From Cognatishimia sp. WU-CL00825 (GTDB taxonomy: Bacteria > Pseudomonadota > Alphaproteobacteria > Rhodobacterales > Rhodobacteraceae), in assembly GCF_040364665.1 (NCBI RefSeq), contig NZ_BAABWX010000001.1:124001-188000 (forward strand): DNA of 64,000 nt, in the 5' to 3' direction. The notes under the pieces were generated by a model. The model was not told the DNA's origin and searched no databases. It saw only the letters and a list, made by a program, of their open reading frames with translations. Positions within the stretch are counted from its first letter, which is position 1; each line of letters starts with the position of its first letter. Of this stretch, positions 44,733 through 56,024 are shown piece after piece. A program made the position numbers and the translations under genes.

Positions 44733-45117
44733 GCGCATCCGCTGAATTGTTAGCGCTGCACAGCTCGAAACTTGAGAATCGGAAGGCATTTTGCATCCGC
44801 AGGTTCCGCAGCCCCAGGTGTGCAAAACGCGGTTTGTTCCGAAGTGCGAAACAAAAAAGCCGCGGGAATCGGGTAAATTTTCGATTTTTCTTGTTAATTT
44901 TTTGTCACAGGACGTGGGCAATCTGCCGCATGCACCGCAACGCCTTAAAAACATGGTGTTTTTGCGGTTTACGCTTTGTGACAAACAATGTTGCTAGCTT
45001 AACAACGCTCTGCTACACCCCGGCTGGATTTTGCCGTTTTGATTTGCGTCAAAACTAGAAACGTCCTCGGAAGTCGAATTGTCGGCGAACCGGGGCCAAA
45101 ATTTCGGAAGGGTGGAC
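44733..45117 (+). promoter_or_regulatory. Upstream region of the atpHAGDC operon
   Basis: 385 bp without a gene. It includes TGTTAGCGCT at 44748-44757, half of a CceR-like palindrome (the right half has drifted), a bulged stem with CGCGGTTTGTT and AACAAA-AAAG-CCGCG arms at 44828-44864, and AT-rich DNA at 44875-44895. The promoter probably lies between 44870 and 45060. Confidence 0.4.
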
Positions 45118-45678
45118 GTGTCCGAACCAGCTTCGATTTCGCAAGGCATTGCTGCACGCTATGCCACCGCGGTCTTCGAGATCGCGAAAGAGTCCAAGGC
45201 TATCTCTGATCTAGAGAAGGGCCTTGACGACCTTAGCACCGCATTGGCTGAAAGCGCCGATTTGCAGAACTTGATTCATTCGCCAATTGTGACGCGCGAC
45301 GAACAAGGGAAAGCGATTGCCGCTATTTCTGCCAAAATGGGTTTGACAACTGTGCTGAACAGCACACTGAGCCTGATGTCTCAGAACCGTCGCCTGTTTG
45401 TGCTGCCGCAGCTTCTAGAAAGCTTGCGCGCTTTAATCGCAGAAGACAAAGGTGAAGTGACAGCAGAGGTGACCTCTGCCAAAGCGCTAACCAAAACACA
45501 AAGCGAAAAACTTGCCAAAACGCTGAAGGCGCGTGTGGGTAAGGATGTTAAAATCAATGCGACCGTTGATGAAACTCTCATCGGCGGTCTTGTTGTTAAA
45601 GTGGGCTCGAAAATGATTGATACGTCGATTCTTTCCAAGCTCAACGCACTCCAGAATGCAATGAAAGAGGTCGGATAA
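45118..45678 (+). CDS. atpH: ATP synthase F1 subunit delta
   Basis: 186 residues from GTG 45118, reading [24 protein letters not shown]; relatives start at the same SEPASI motif, and GGAAGGG lies upstream, so the open frame from 45079 is not used. The C-terminal [22 protein letters not shown] is the delta signature. It is the peripheral-stalk link of F1 to Fo. First of five F1 genes; its stop overlaps the atpA ATG. Confidence 0.95.
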   Translation: MSEPASISQGIAARYATAVFEIAKESKAISDLEKGLDDLSTALAESADLQNLIHSPIVTRDEQGKAIAAISAKMGLTTVLNSTLSLMSQNRRLFVLPQLLESLRALIAEDKGEVTAEVTSAKALTKTQSEKLAKTLKARVGKDVKINATVDETLIGGLVVKVGSKMIDTSILSKLNALQNAMKEVG

Positions 45679-47216
45679 TGGGTATCCAAGCAGCCGAAAT
45701 CTCGGCGATCCTGAAAGACCAGATCAAGAATTTTGGTCAGGAAGCCGAAGTGGCCGAAGTTGGTCGTGTTCTCTCTGTAGGTGACGGTATCGCCCGCGTC
45801 TACGGGTTGGACAACGTTCAAGCCGGTGAAATGGTCGAATTCCCTGGTGGCATCATGGGCATGGCGCTGAACCTTGAGAGCGACAACGTTGGTGTTGTTA
45901 TCTTTGGTTCTGACCGTGACATCAAAGAAGGTGACACAGTTAAGCGTACCAAGTCGATCGTTGACGTTCCAGTTGGCCCAGAGCTGCTGGGTCGCGTTGT
46001 TGACGGCTTGGGTAACCCGCTGGACGGCAAAGGCCCGATCAAAGCTGCACAGCGCAGCGTTGCGGACGTAAAAGCGCCAGGCATCATTCCACGTAAATCG
46101 GTTCACGAGCCAATGGCGACTGGTCTGAAATCTGTTGATGCGATGATCCCAATTGGCCGTGGCCAGCGTGAGCTGATCATTGGTGACCGTCAGACAGGTA
46201 AAACAGCCATCGCGCTGGACACCATTCTGAACCAAAAATCTTACAACGAAGCCGCGGGCGACGACGACAGCAAGAAATTGTTCTGCGTTTATGTTGCGGT
46301 CGGTCAAAAGCGTTCCACAGTTGCTCAGCTTGTTAAAAAGCTCGAAGAAACTGGCGCGATTGAATACTCCATCGTTGTTGCTGCGACAGCGTCTGATCCT
46401 GCACCTATGCAGTTCCTGGCACCATATGCGGCGACATCCATGGCCGAGTACTTCCGCGACAGCGGCAAGCACGCGCTGATCATCTATGATGATTTGTCCA
46501 AGCAAGCGGTTTCTTATCGTCAGATGTCTTTGCTTCTTCGTCGCCCACCGGGCCGTGAAGCTTATCCCGGTGACGTTTTCTATCTCCACTCTCGTTTGCT
46601 GGAACGCTCTTCCAAGTTGAACGAAGACAACGGTTCTGGTTCTTTGACTGCTTTGCCAGTGATTGAAACTCAGGGTGGTGACGTTTCTGCGTTTATTCCA
46701 ACCAACGTGATTTCCATCACCGACGGTCAGATCTTCTTGGAAACTGAATTGTTCTATCAAGGTATCCGCCCAGCGGTGAACACCGGTCTGTCCGTTTCTC
46801 GTGTTGGTTCTTCTGCACAAACCAAAGCGATGTCTTCGGTTGCTGGCCCAGTTAAACTGTCTTTGGCTCAGTATCGTGAGATGGCTGCGTTTGCTCAGTT
46901 TGGTTCCGATCTCGACGCCGCAACTCAGCAGCTTCTGGCGCGTGGTGCACGTTTGACAGAGCTGATGAAACAGCCTCAGTATTCGCCTCTGACCAACTCT
47001 GAAATCGTCTGCCTTATCTTCGCAGGCACCAACGGTTACCTCGACAAAGTCGACGTAAAAGATGTTGGTCGCTACGAAGCAGCCCTTCTGGCGCACCTGC
47101 GTGGTAAAAACGCAGACCTGCTTCAGTGGATCACGGATGAAGATCCAAAGATCAAAGGCGATGCAGCAGACAAAGTGAAAGCAGCGCTCGACGAATTCGC
47201 AGCTGACTTCGCATAA
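45678..47216 (+). CDS. atpA: ATP synthase F1 subunit alpha
   Basis: 512 residues, normal length. The P-loop is [11 protein letters not shown], and [13 protein letters not shown] (arginine finger) and the [18 protein letters not shown] tail are canonical. It forms the alpha3beta3 hexamer with AtpD. Codon use is strongly biased, as expected for a highly expressed gene, and this creates a long antisense open frame over the gene that is not a protein. Confidence 0.98.
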   Translation: MGIQAAEISAILKDQIKNFGQEAEVAEVGRVLSVGDGIARVYGLDNVQAGEMVEFPGGIMGMALNLESDNVGVVIFGSDRDIKEGDTVKRTKSIVDVPVGPELLGRVVDGLGNPLDGKGPIKAAQRSVADVKAPGIIPRKSVHEPMATGLKSVDAMIPIGRGQRELIIGDRQTGKTAIALDTILNQKSYNEAAGDDDSKKLFCVYVAVGQKRSTVAQLVKKLEETGAIEYSIVVAATASDPAPMQFLAPYAATSMAEYFRDSGKHALIIYDDLSKQAVSYRQMSLLLRRPPGREAYPGDVFYLHSRLLERSSKLNEDNGSGSLTALPVIETQGGDVSAFIPTNVISITDGQIFLETELFYQGIRPAVNTGLSVSRVGSSAQTKAMSSVAGPVKLSLAQYREMAAFAQFGSDLDAATQQLLARGARLTELMKQPQYSPLTNSEIVCLIFAGTNGYLDKVDVKDVGRYEAALLAHLRGKNADLLQWITDEDPKIKGDAADKVKAALDEFAADFA

Positions 47217-47228
47217 GGGGTTCGGACA

Positions 47229-48104
47229 ATGCCTAGTCTGAAGGACCTCAAAAACCGGATCCAGAGTGTTAAAAACACTCGGAAGATCACAAAGGCCATG
47301 CAGATGGTTGCCGCGGCGAAACTTCGCCGCGCGCAGGATGCTGCCGAGTCTTCGCGTCCCTACACAGAGCGCTTTAACGCTGTTCTGGGTGGGCTCGCGG
47401 CAGGCGCCGGTGGCTCTGACTCTGGGCCGAAGCTTTTGTCTGGCACTGGTAGCGATCAAACCCATCTTTTGGTGGTGATGACAGCTGAACGTGGCTTGTG
47501 CGGCGGCTTCAACTCTAACATCGCCAAATTGGCGCGTGCGAAAGCAGCAGAGCTTAAGGCGGCGGGCAAAACTGTTAAGGTTTTGACTGTTGGCAAAAAA
47601 GGCCGTGATGCAATCAAACGCGACCTCGGAGATGCGTTTATCGGCCACGTCGATCTGACGGAAATCAAACGTGTGGGCTATGACAATGCGCAAGATATTG
47701 CGCGTGATATCCTAGCACGCTTTGATGGAAGCGAATTTGACGTTGCTACGATCTTCTTTGCGAAGTTCGTAAACGTTGTCACACAGATCCCGACGGCACA
47801 GCAAATCATCCCAGCAACTTTCGAAGCTGTGGAAGAGGGCGCTGCGGCCACTCTGTATGACTATGAGCCAAGTGAAGACGCCATTCTGGCCGACTTGCTG
47901 CCGCGCGGTGTCGCGACACAGATCTTTGCAGCTCTGCTTGAAAATGGTGCGTCCGAACAAGGTGCGCGTATGTCTGCTATGGACAACGCAACCCGGAATG
48001 CGGGCGAAATGATCGACAAACTGACCATCGAATACAACCGTTCGCGTCAGGCTGTGATTACAAGCGAGCTTATTGAAATTATCTCGGGCGCTGAGGCGCT
48101 CTAA
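47229..48104 (+). CDS. atpG: ATP synthase F1 subunit gamma
   Basis: 291 residues. It begins [20 protein letters not shown] and ends [20 protein letters not shown], both typical of the rotor shaft subunit, with the long helices [18 protein letters not shown] and [18 protein letters not shown]. It lies 12 bp after atpA and 15 bp before atpD. Confidence 0.98.
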   Translation: MPSLKDLKNRIQSVKNTRKITKAMQMVAAAKLRRAQDAAESSRPYTERFNAVLGGLAAGAGGSDSGPKLLSGTGSDQTHLLVVMTAERGLCGGFNSNIAKLARAKAAELKAAGKTVKVLTVGKKGRDAIKRDLGDAFIGHVDLTEIKRVGYDNAQDIARDILARFDGSEFDVATIFFAKFVNVVTQIPTAQQIIPATFEAVEEGAAATLYDYEPSEDAILADLLPRGVATQIFAALLENGASEQGARMSAMDNATRNAGEMIDKLTIEYNRSRQAVITSELIEIISGAEAL

Positions 48105-49544
<1,440 letters not shown>

Positions 49545-49596
49545 AACGGATTTTCCTCTGCGTTTAGGCGCAGAGGAACCCTAAACGGAGGCCCCA

Positions 49597-49995
49597 ATGG
49601 CACAAACCATGCAATTCGACCTGGTCAGCCCGGAACGTGCGCTTGCTTCTTTGCAAGCCGTCGCCGTGCAGATCCCTGGTGCGGATGGTGACATGACCGC
49701 GATGCCGGATCATGCCCCAACCATCACCACGCTGCGTCCCGGTCTTTTGACTGTGGAAAGCGCAGAAGGCACCACAAGCTATGCGGTGACCGGCGGTTTC
49801 GCTGACATCAATGCTGAAGGCACCTCGGTGCTTGCAGAAAAGGCTATCCCAGCGGCTGACATTACAGCTGCAGACATGGATGGCTTGATTGATCTGGCAA
49901 AGGAAACTGCTGCAACTGCGACAGCGGAAAACAAAGACGCCGCTGCCAAGAATGTGGCAGATCTCGAAGCACTTCGTGCAGCTTTGAACGTCTAA
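49597..49995 (+). CDS. atpC: ATP synthase F1 subunit epsilon
   Basis: 132 residues. [43 protein letters not shown] and the C-terminal helical hairpin ([15 protein letters not shown]) match epsilon. It couples gamma rotation and can inhibit hydrolysis. Last of the F1 genes. A GGAGG lies ahead of the ATG. Confidence 0.95.
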   Translation: MAQTMQFDLVSPERALASLQAVAVQIPGADGDMTAMPDHAPTITTLRPGLLTVESAEGTTSYAVTGGFADINAEGTSVLAEKAIPAADITAADMDGLIDLAKETAATATAENKDAAAKNVADLEALRAALNV

Positions 49996-50017
49996 AGTCA
50001 AAATTTACAAAATTTAT

Positions 50018-50052
50018 TGGGCTTCGTCATCCGACGGGGCCCAGTTTTGTTT
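50018..50052 (+). terminator. Rho-independent terminator of the atp operon
   Basis: TGGGC-TTCGTC and GACGG-GGCCCA arms with a short loop, then GTTTTGTTT. It begins 23 bp after atpC. Confidence 0.8.
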
Positions 50053-50102
50053 AAGAGTGTTCTATTTGAGAGTGACCCATATCCAATCTAGGGAATGATC
50101 TT

Positions 50103-50453
50103 ATGCGAAAGCTAAAGGGCCGCGCGCTGGGGATTGATCAAGGTGACGAGCAACTTTTTTCGGACTTTGAAAACGGTGGCGATATGTGGACCGGTACAGG
50201 CCCGCGCGAGCGTCGCAAACATATCGCGTTTTCTGAAAGCTTCTTGGCCCCCCCGGTTGTGCAAGTGGCCCTGTCGCTTTGGGATATCAGCAACGGGTCA
50301 AATATTCGGGCAGACGTGTCGGCTGACAAAGTCCAAACCGACGGCTTTGATCTGGTCTTTCGGACATGGCAGGACAGCAAAGTCGCGCGTGTGCGGATGA
50401 ACTGGATTGCTTTTGGCGAAGTCGATGACGAAGATCAGTGGGATGTCGAATAA
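50103..50453 (+). CDS. H-type lectin domain protein
   Basis: 116 residues, no signal peptide. HIAFSESFLAPPVVQVALSLWDISNG, ADKVQTDGFDLVFRTWQDSKVARVRMNWIAFG forms the six-stranded H-type lectin fold (discoidin II and Helix pomatia agglutinin type), which binds GalNAc or related sugars in other organisms. It lies after the atp terminator and is probably transcribed separately. Neither a binding partner nor a cellular role can be read here. Confidence 0.8.
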   Translation: MRKLKGRALGIDQGDEQLFSDFENGGDMWTGTGPRERRKHIAFSESFLAPPVVQVALSLWDISNGSNIRADVSADKVQTDGFDLVFRTWQDSKVARVRMNWIAFGEVDDEDQWDVE

Positions 50454-50455
50454 AA

Positions 50456-50476
50456 ACGCGCCAAACGCTGGCGCGT
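50456..50476 (-). terminator. Terminator between convergent lectin and prs genes
   Basis: ACGCGCCA and TGGCGCGT form a perfect 8-bp stem with a 5-base loop. The five A on its left (50452-50456) read as a U-run on the minus strand, so it fits termination of prs; it may also end the lectin gene. Confidence 0.75.
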
Positions 50477-50498
50477 CTCAGTCTTTAGGTCAGGCAAA

Positions 50499-51506
50499 CT
50501 AGTCCAGAAGACCTTCGTAAGCTGCTTCGAGGGTATCGGTTTCAAACAATGAGGACACCGAAGCCCCATTCCAAATGTTCAAAATAGCATGCGCAAAGAC
50601 AGGTGCCGTTGGCAAAATACGAATATTTGGCGCAGCTTTGACAGCGGCAGTTGGCTGGATTGTATCGGTGATCACCAAGCTCTTCATGACAGAGTTGGTC
50701 ACGCGCTCAACCGCTGGCCCGGACATCACCCCATGCGAGATATAAGAATGCACTTCGGTTGCACCGTGGTCTAGCAGCACCTCAGCGGCCTTACACAGCG
50801 TGCCTGCGGTGTCACACATATCATCTACAATGATACACTTCTTGCCTGTCACATCACCGATGACAGTCATCTCTGCGACTTCACCGGCTTTTTCACGACG
50901 TTTGTCGACGATCGACAAAGGCGCGTTGATCCGTTTGGCAAGTTCACGCGCCCGTGCCACGCCGCCCACATCTGGAGACACAACCATAAGATCGCTCATG
51001 TCGTCCTTGAACTGATGCATAATATCCAAAGCGAAAACCGGGGACGCATAAAGGTTGTCTACGGGGATATCAAAGAACCCCTGAATTTGAGCCGCATGTA
51101 GATCCATTGTCAAAACACGTTCTACACCGGCCTCAACCAGCATATTGGCAACAAGCTTGGCTGAAATCGGTGTACGTGCCTTGGCGCGACGATCTTGGCG
51201 GGCATAGCCGAAATAGGGGATCACTGCTGTAATGCGCTTAGCAGAAGACCGACGCAATGCGTCGGCCATGATCAGAAGCTCCATCAGGTTGTCGTTTGCC
51301 GGATTCGAGGTCGGCTGGATGATGAACATATCCTCGCCACGCACATTTTCGAACACTTCAACGAAAATTTCGCCGTCGTTGAACCGTTCGACGCGCGCAT
51401 CAACCAGTCCAAGATTGCGATGAATAGCCATACGCCGGGCAATGGCAGTCGCCAACGGCTTGTTGGCATTTCCCGTGATAAGCTTTGGTTCCATAGTATT
51501 CGGCAT
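50499..51506 (-). CDS. prs: Ribose-phosphate pyrophosphokinase
   Basis: 335 residues. ATP and ribose-phosphate motifs: [21 protein letters not shown], the loop [18 protein letters not shown] and the PRPP-binding [17 protein letters not shown]. It makes PRPP for nucleotides, histidine, tryptophan and NAD. It starts with ATG 51506; the first residues ([19 protein letters not shown]) agree with relatives. Monocistronic on the minus strand, ending at a hairpin. Confidence 0.97.
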   Translation of the reverse strand: MPNTMEPKLITGNANKPLATAIARRMAIHRNLGLVDARVERFNDGEIFVEVFENVRGEDMFIIQPTSNPANDNLMELLIMADALRRSSAKRITAVIPYFGYARQDRRAKARTPISAKLVANMLVEAGVERVLTMDLHAAQIQGFFDIPVDNLYASPVFALDIMHQFKDDMSDLMVVSPDVGGVARARELAKRINAPLSIVDKRREKAGEVAEMTVIGDVTGKKCIIVDDMCDTAGTLCKAAEVLLDHGATEVHSYISHGVMSGPAVERVTNSVMKSLVITDTIQPTAAVKAAPNIRILPTAPVFAHAILNIWNGASVSSLFETDTLEAAYEGLLD

Positions 51507-51611
51507 TTGCGCTAATCCCCAATGTCGCAGATGTCAGATTCGTGACGTTGCGGACGCTCTATCATGTCACAGACCATTTGTTAAAGTGATGCTAACACTT
51601 TGGGGGCGGAA

Positions 51612-52211
51612 ATGACTCATATCGACTACTATTTTGCAACGATCTCACCCTATGCCTATCTTGCCGGCGCACGGCTCGAGGAAGTTGCGCAGAAACATGG
51701 CGCATCGGTGACCTATAAACCTTTTGATATCGTATCAATATTTGGACGCACTGGCGGCACTCCTCCAAAAGACAGGCACCCCAGCCGGCTGGAATACCGC
51801 GCACAAGAATTGCAGAGATATAGCAAGAAACTGGGTTTGCCCTTCAATTTGAAACCCGCCCATTGGCCGACAAATATGGCACCGTCGTCCTATGCGATCA
51901 TTGCGGCCCAAAAGGCGGGCGGCGGCGACCTCGCTGGCTTGGTTCAGGCACTGTTGCGCGCGTGCTGGGCAGAAGAAAAAGATATTGCGCAGGATGAGGT
52001 TATTCGCACCTGCTTGGCAGACGCCGGATTTGACCCGTCATTGGCTGACAGTGGATTGCTTGTTGGCGCTGAAACCTATGCGCGCAATTTGGAAGAGGCT
52101 GTAGAGGCAGGCGTTTTTGGCTCGCCGTTTTATGTATTGCCGGATGGCACGCGTTTCTGGGGACAGGATCGTCTGGATGACCTTGATCTACACTTGGCTG
52201 GTGCATTGTAA
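51612..52211 (+). CDS. DsbA-fold 2-hydroxychromene-2-carboxylate isomerase family protein
   Basis: 199 residues from ATG 51612 behind GGGGGCGGA. IDYYFATISPYAYLAGARLEEVAQKHG is the kappa-GST/HCCA isomerase opening (Ser at the position of the glutathione contact), and GVFGSPFYVLPDGTRFWGQDRLDDL closes it. These enzymes isomerise ring-fission products of naphthalene-type catabolism using glutathione, but most chromosomal copies have unknown substrates. Its stop abuts the next ATG, suggesting an operon. Confidence 0.88.
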   Translation: MTHIDYYFATISPYAYLAGARLEEVAQKHGASVTYKPFDIVSIFGRTGGTPPKDRHPSRLEYRAQELQRYSKKLGLPFNLKPAHWPTNMAPSSYAIIAAQKAGGGDLAGLVQALLRACWAEEKDIAQDEVIRTCLADAGFDPSLADSGLLVGAETYARNLEEAVEAGVFGSPFYVLPDGTRFWGQDRLDDLDLHLAGAL

Positions 52212-53000
52212 ATGATGACGTCTCATGCAGCATTCTGGAGAACGCTTGGTCAAGGGCCAAAGGCCGCGCTGGCATTGCACTGCTCCTTGGCGCATTCTGG
52301 AGCCTGGAAAGGCATCGCTGCCGTTCTGGGGGATAAACTGACGCTTAACGCAGTTGATCTTCCTGGACACGGCAAAAGCCCTGATTGGGACGGGCAGGGC
52401 GATTTTACAGATTTTGCGATATATATAGCAGCTGCAGGGTTAGCTAAGCCCGCCGACATCGTCGCGCATAGCTTTGGGGCGTATTTGGCGCTGCGCCTTG
52501 CCGCGGAAAACCCCGAAAAAGTGCAACGTCTTGCACTATATGAACCGGTGTTCTTCGCGTCCCTACAAACTGCCAATCCAGATCTCTATCAGCGCAACGC
52601 TCTGGAAATGCAGCAAGCGCAGCAAAGGCTAGATCACAAAGATCCCCATGCCGCAGCGCGCGCCTTTTTGCGTGTTTGGGGCGATGGCACACCTTGGGAG
52701 TTACTGCCCCAAGAAGCCAAGGACAGCTTTGCCCGTCGTATACACCTGACATGTGCGATCCAGCCTGCGGTATCTGGGGATAATGCGGATCTTCTTTCGA
52801 AACTACCCAATATCCATGTGCCAGTTTTGTTGATGGTTGGGGAAAACTCACCCGACTATATGCACGCCGTGCAACAGCAATTGGTGCGCTTATTGCCGAA
52901 TGCGAAATTGGTCACAATTCCAGAGGCCGCGCATATGGGACCGATTAGCCATCCAGACGCCGTCGCTCGCGAAATTTCAGAGCATTTTCAGCTTGGCTAA
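52212..53000 (+). CDS. Alpha/beta hydrolase
   Basis: 262 residues, starting directly after the preceding stop. The nucleophile elbow AHSFGAYLALRLA holds the catalytic Ser, FYEPV-like residues (ALYEPVFFASL) follow, LLMVGENSPDYM carries the acid strand, and EAAHMGPISHP has the catalytic His. The substrate is unknown. Linked to the isomerase-like gene, it may act on the same aromatic or glutathione-related compound. It overlaps the 3' end of the convergent DUF1489 gene by 4 bp. Confidence 0.87.
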   Translation: MMTSHAAFWRTLGQGPKAALALHCSLAHSGAWKGIAAVLGDKLTLNAVDLPGHGKSPDWDGQGDFTDFAIYIAAAGLAKPADIVAHSFGAYLALRLAAENPEKVQRLALYEPVFFASLQTANPDLYQRNALEMQQAQQRLDHKDPHAAARAFLRVWGDGTPWELLPQEAKDSFARRIHLTCAIQPAVSGDNADLLSKLPNIHVPVLLMVGENSPDYMHAVQQQLVRLLPNAKLVTIPEAAHMGPISHPDAVAREISEHFQLG

Positions 53001-53425
53001 AGAACACCTATCTCAGCCAAGGCGCTGGCAAGCTCTGTCGGCAATGCGTCGTCTGTGGAATGCCCTTTCGGCAGGTCCATTGGGCTATCTTCGGGTTTTA
53101 GGTAACGCCAGCCCTGAAAGGGGCGCTTGATGGTCACCTGAGTGCGAACAAGGTCTGGGGCCAGCACAATTGCGCAACGCCGTATGCCGTCCTCGCCAAA
53201 AACCTCATCAAGCCGAAGAATCCTTTGCCTTGCCTGAATAGAGCCCTTGATCACCCAGTAAATCGATCCACCCGCCAGTATTTCTTTTTCGCGCTTGGGC
53301 CACATGCGCGTGACATGGCAATGCAGCCCGTCATCTGCCTGACCACGCTTGGTTTTTTGCCAATGCTCTAAGCTTTCCACACTTTCCGTGCCTACGCTAA
53401 GTTTTACTAGATTTATGTGTTTCAA
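52997..53425 (-). CDS. DUF1489 protein
   Basis: 142 residues: HINLVKLSVGTESVESLEHWQ, HVTRMWPKREKEIL and SIYWVIKGSIQARQRIL match the DUF1489 family, confined to alphaproteobacteria. The function is unknown. The C-terminal part holds VQVTIKRPFQGWRYL-like residues (TQVTIKRPFQGWRYLKPED). It begins 150 bp from nrdJ, divergent from it. Confidence 0.88.
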   Translation of the reverse strand: MKHINLVKLSVGTESVESLEHWQKTKRGQADDGLHCHVTRMWPKREKEILAGGSIYWVIKGSIQARQRILRLDEVFGEDGIRRCAIVLAPDLVRTQVTIKRPFQGWRYLKPEDSPMDLPKGHSTDDALPTELASALAEIGVL

Positions 53426-53511
53426 TGCTTGAACCTACAAGGGGTTGTGTTTGGGTTGTGTTTTTTGATTGCCGAAATTTTATTTGCTGATCTATAGTAT
53501 AGCTCTCTATA

Positions 53512-53525
53512 GGGCTTTCAAGCCC
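53512..53525 (+). promoter_or_regulatory. Palindrome and repeats upstream of nrdJ
   Basis: GGGCTTTCAAGCCC is a near-perfect palindrome 50 bp before the nrdJ ATG. Just upstream CTATAG occurs twice (53492 and 53507), 15 bp apart. They may be regulator sites; I could not align them confidently to the NrdR box, and no cobalamin riboswitch is visible. Confidence 0.35.
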
Positions 53526-53574
53526 CTGAAAAAGATGTCACTACACAAAAAACTTTCAAAGACAGAGGAAGCCG

Positions 53575-55857
53575 ATGAGTCGTTTTGCCGCCCCGATCGC
53601 AGAATCCATATGGGATATGAAATACCGTTTTAAGCAAGCGGACGGCACTCCGATTGATGAAACGGTAGAAGACAGTTGGCGGCGGATCGCCCGCGATCTC
53701 GCAAAGGTTGAAAAGAAACCAGAGGCTTGGGAAGATAAATTCTACGCCGCATTGGAAGACTTCAAATATCTGCCAGCAGGCCGCATTACCGCAGGCGCAG
53801 GAACCGCGCGCAAAGTCACATTGTTTAATTGTTTTGTTATGGGCACGATCCCTGACAGCATGTCGGGTATTTTTGATATGCTCAAAGAAGCAGCGCTGAC
53901 AATGCAACAAGGCGGCGGGATTGGATATGACTTTTCAACCGTGCGTCCAAAAGGCTCTGATGTAAAAGGCGTGGCAGCAGACGCTTCTGGCCCACTGTCC
54001 TTTATGGATGTGTGGGACGCGATGTGCCGTACAATCATGTCCGCAGGCTCTCGCCGTGGCGCGATGATGGCGACGATGCGTTGTGATCACCCAGATATTG
54101 AACATTTTATCACTGCTAAATCTGACCCGGCCCGTCTGCGCATGTTCAACATGTCTGTGCTGGTGACCGATGCCTTTATGGAAGCCGTCAAAGCCGACGG
54201 CCCGTGGGAGTTGGAGTTCGGCGGCAAGATTTATAAAACTCTAAATGCCCGTGATCTTTGGAACCAGATCATGCAGAATACCTATGATCAGGCCGAGCCG
54301 GGCGTTATCTTTATTGACCGTATCAACAAAGCCAATAACCTGAACTATGTTGAAACCATTGCTGCAACCAACCCTTGCGGCGAACAGCCATTGCCGCCCT
54401 ATGGCGCATGCCTGCTGGGGTCCATTAACCTTGCACGCCTGGTCACTGATCCGTTCGAAGCAAATGCTGAGCTAAACGAAGTCGCTCTGACGGACTTGGT
54501 CAAAACGGCCGTTCGTATGATGGACAATGTGGTTGATGCCTCAAATTTCCCACTCGAAGCACAGGCGCAAGAAGCACAGGCCAAGCGCCGTATCGGCCTC
54601 GGTGTGACAGGTCTAGCAGACGCGCTTTTGATGCTGGGCCTAAAATACGGTTCTGAAAAAGCAGCGGCCCAGACCGAAGCTTGGATGAAGGCCATTGCAC
54701 ACGCCTCTTATCGCGCCTCCATGGAGATGGCGAAAGAGAAGGGCGCGTTCCCGCTGTTTGATGCCGAAAAATACGTCAACGGCGGCATGGTGCAATATCT
54801 TGATGACGACCTGAAAGCAGATATTGCCAAGCACGGCATCCGCAATGCTTTGCTGACATCGATTGCGCCAACCGGCACAATCAGCCTCTATGCGGGTAAT
54901 GTGTCCTCGGGTATCGAACCGGTTTTTGCCTATGCCTACACGCGCAAAGTGCTGCAAAAAGATGGATCACGCACCGAAGAAGAAGTCGTTGATTATGCTG
55001 TGAAATTATGGCGTGAGAAATTTGGTGATAAGGAATTGCCAGATTATTTTGTAAACGCTCAGACATTGGCTCCGCTTGACCATGTGCGCATGCAATCCGC
55101 GGCCCAAAAATGGATCGACAGCTCGATTTCCAAAACCATCAACTGTCCTGAAGACATCAGTTTTGACGCCTTCAAAGATGTGTATATGGAAGCTTGGGAC
55201 ACCGGCTGCAAAGGCTGCACAACCTATCGTCCAAATGACATCACAGGGTCGGTTCTGACCGTTTCTGAAACCAAAGACCAAGCACCGGGTGAAAACCCTG
55301 CGGATCATGTCGCGGACACTGGCGAAGTGATCTATATGGCAGAACCACTAGAGCGGCCTCAGTCGCTTGAAGGTTCGACGTATAAACTCAAATGGCATGA
55401 CAGCGAGCATGCGATCTATTTGACCGTAAACGATGTGATCGTGAATGGGCATCGCCGTCCGTTCGAAGTGTTTATCAACTCAAAAAACATGGAGCACTAC
55501 GCCTGGACTCTGGCGCTGACACGGATGATCTCTGCAGTGTTCCGTCGTGGTGGGGATGTGTCCTTTGTCGTTGAAGAGCTTAAAGCGGTGTTTGATCCGC
55601 GTGGCGGCTCTTGGATGGACGGCAAATACATTCCATCGATCCTTGCGGCGATTGGTGGCGTTATTGAAAAACACATGATCTCTATCGGGTTTATCGCAGG
55701 CGAAGGTATGGGGCTAAAAGCAGACCCAACCGCCGAAGCAATGGCCGTCGGCGAGACCCCTCGCGGCAAAGCCTGCCCATCATGTGGCCAGTTTGATTTG
55801 CAAATGGTCGAGGGCTGCATGACCTGTCGTAGCTGCGGACACAGCAAGTGTGGCTAG
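53575..55857 (+). CDS. nrdJ: Adenosylcobalamin-dependent (class II) ribonucleotide reductase
   Basis: 760 residues. LPAGRITAGAG, the first cysteine in VTLFNCFVMGTIPDSM, ATNPCGEQPLPPYGACLLGSINLARLV (active-site Cys and Glu) and LTSIAPTGTISLYAGNVSSGIEPV show a class II enzyme. The C-terminus carries a Zn-ribbon-like cluster (CPSCGQFDLQ, CMTCRSCGHSKCG) that serves as the thiol shuttle. It reduces ribonucleotides with coenzyme B12 and no oxygen. Genes for cobalamin synthesis lie 7 kb away. The ATG at 53575 follows AGAGGAAG. Confidence 0.95.
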   Translation: MSRFAAPIAESIWDMKYRFKQADGTPIDETVEDSWRRIARDLAKVEKKPEAWEDKFYAALEDFKYLPAGRITAGAGTARKVTLFNCFVMGTIPDSMSGIFDMLKEAALTMQQGGGIGYDFSTVRPKGSDVKGVAADASGPLSFMDVWDAMCRTIMSAGSRRGAMMATMRCDHPDIEHFITAKSDPARLRMFNMSVLVTDAFMEAVKADGPWELEFGGKIYKTLNARDLWNQIMQNTYDQAEPGVIFIDRINKANNLNYVETIAATNPCGEQPLPPYGACLLGSINLARLVTDPFEANAELNEVALTDLVKTAVRMMDNVVDASNFPLEAQAQEAQAKRRIGLGVTGLADALLMLGLKYGSEKAAAQTEAWMKAIAHASYRASMEMAKEKGAFPLFDAEKYVNGGMVQYLDDDLKADIAKHGIRNALLTSIAPTGTISLYAGNVSSGIEPVFAYAYTRKVLQKDGSRTEEEVVDYAVKLWREKFGDKELPDYFVNAQTLAPLDHVRMQSAAQKWIDSSISKTINCPEDISFDAFKDVYMEAWDTGCKGCTTYRPNDITGSVLTVSETKDQAPGENPADHVADTGEVIYMAEPLERPQSLEGSTYKLKWHDSEHAIYLTVNDVIVNGHRRPFEVFINSKNMEHYAWTLALTRMISAVFRRGGDVSFVVEELKAVFDPRGGSWMDGKYIPSILAAIGGVIEKHMISIGFIAGEGMGLKADPTAEAMAVGETPRGKACPSCGQFDLQMVEGCMTCRSCGHSKCG

Positions 55858-55936
55858 AAAGGTCTTACAAAGGCCTTGGCTATTGAAACGCTGCAGACTT
55901 TGCCCATCAATTCTAAGCCTGAATTGAACAAAAATT

Positions 55937-55972
55937 GCTCCGCGCGCCGCTTTGTAAGGGCGCGCGCGGAGC
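55937..55972 (-). terminator. Terminator hairpin between nrdJ and the GlxA-type gene
   Basis: GCTCCGCGCGCC and GGCGCGCGCGGAGC arms (strong GC stem). On the minus strand it is followed by AATTTTTG, the T-run of a Rho-independent terminator, so it mainly ends the regulator gene. On the plus strand no T-run follows. Confidence 0.78.
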
Positions 55973-56024
55973 CTGCGCAAGCCTCTAGAACTTAGCTGTG
56001 CACTTTCTCTGCACCCCAAAAACT

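Noticed and set aside
45381..47693. 770-codon open frame antisense to atpH, atpA and atpG
   Set aside because: It lies entirely opposite highly expressed ATP synthase genes. Strong codon bias leaves few stop codons on the other strand; the translation has no recognisable domain and is rich in Arg, Cys and His.
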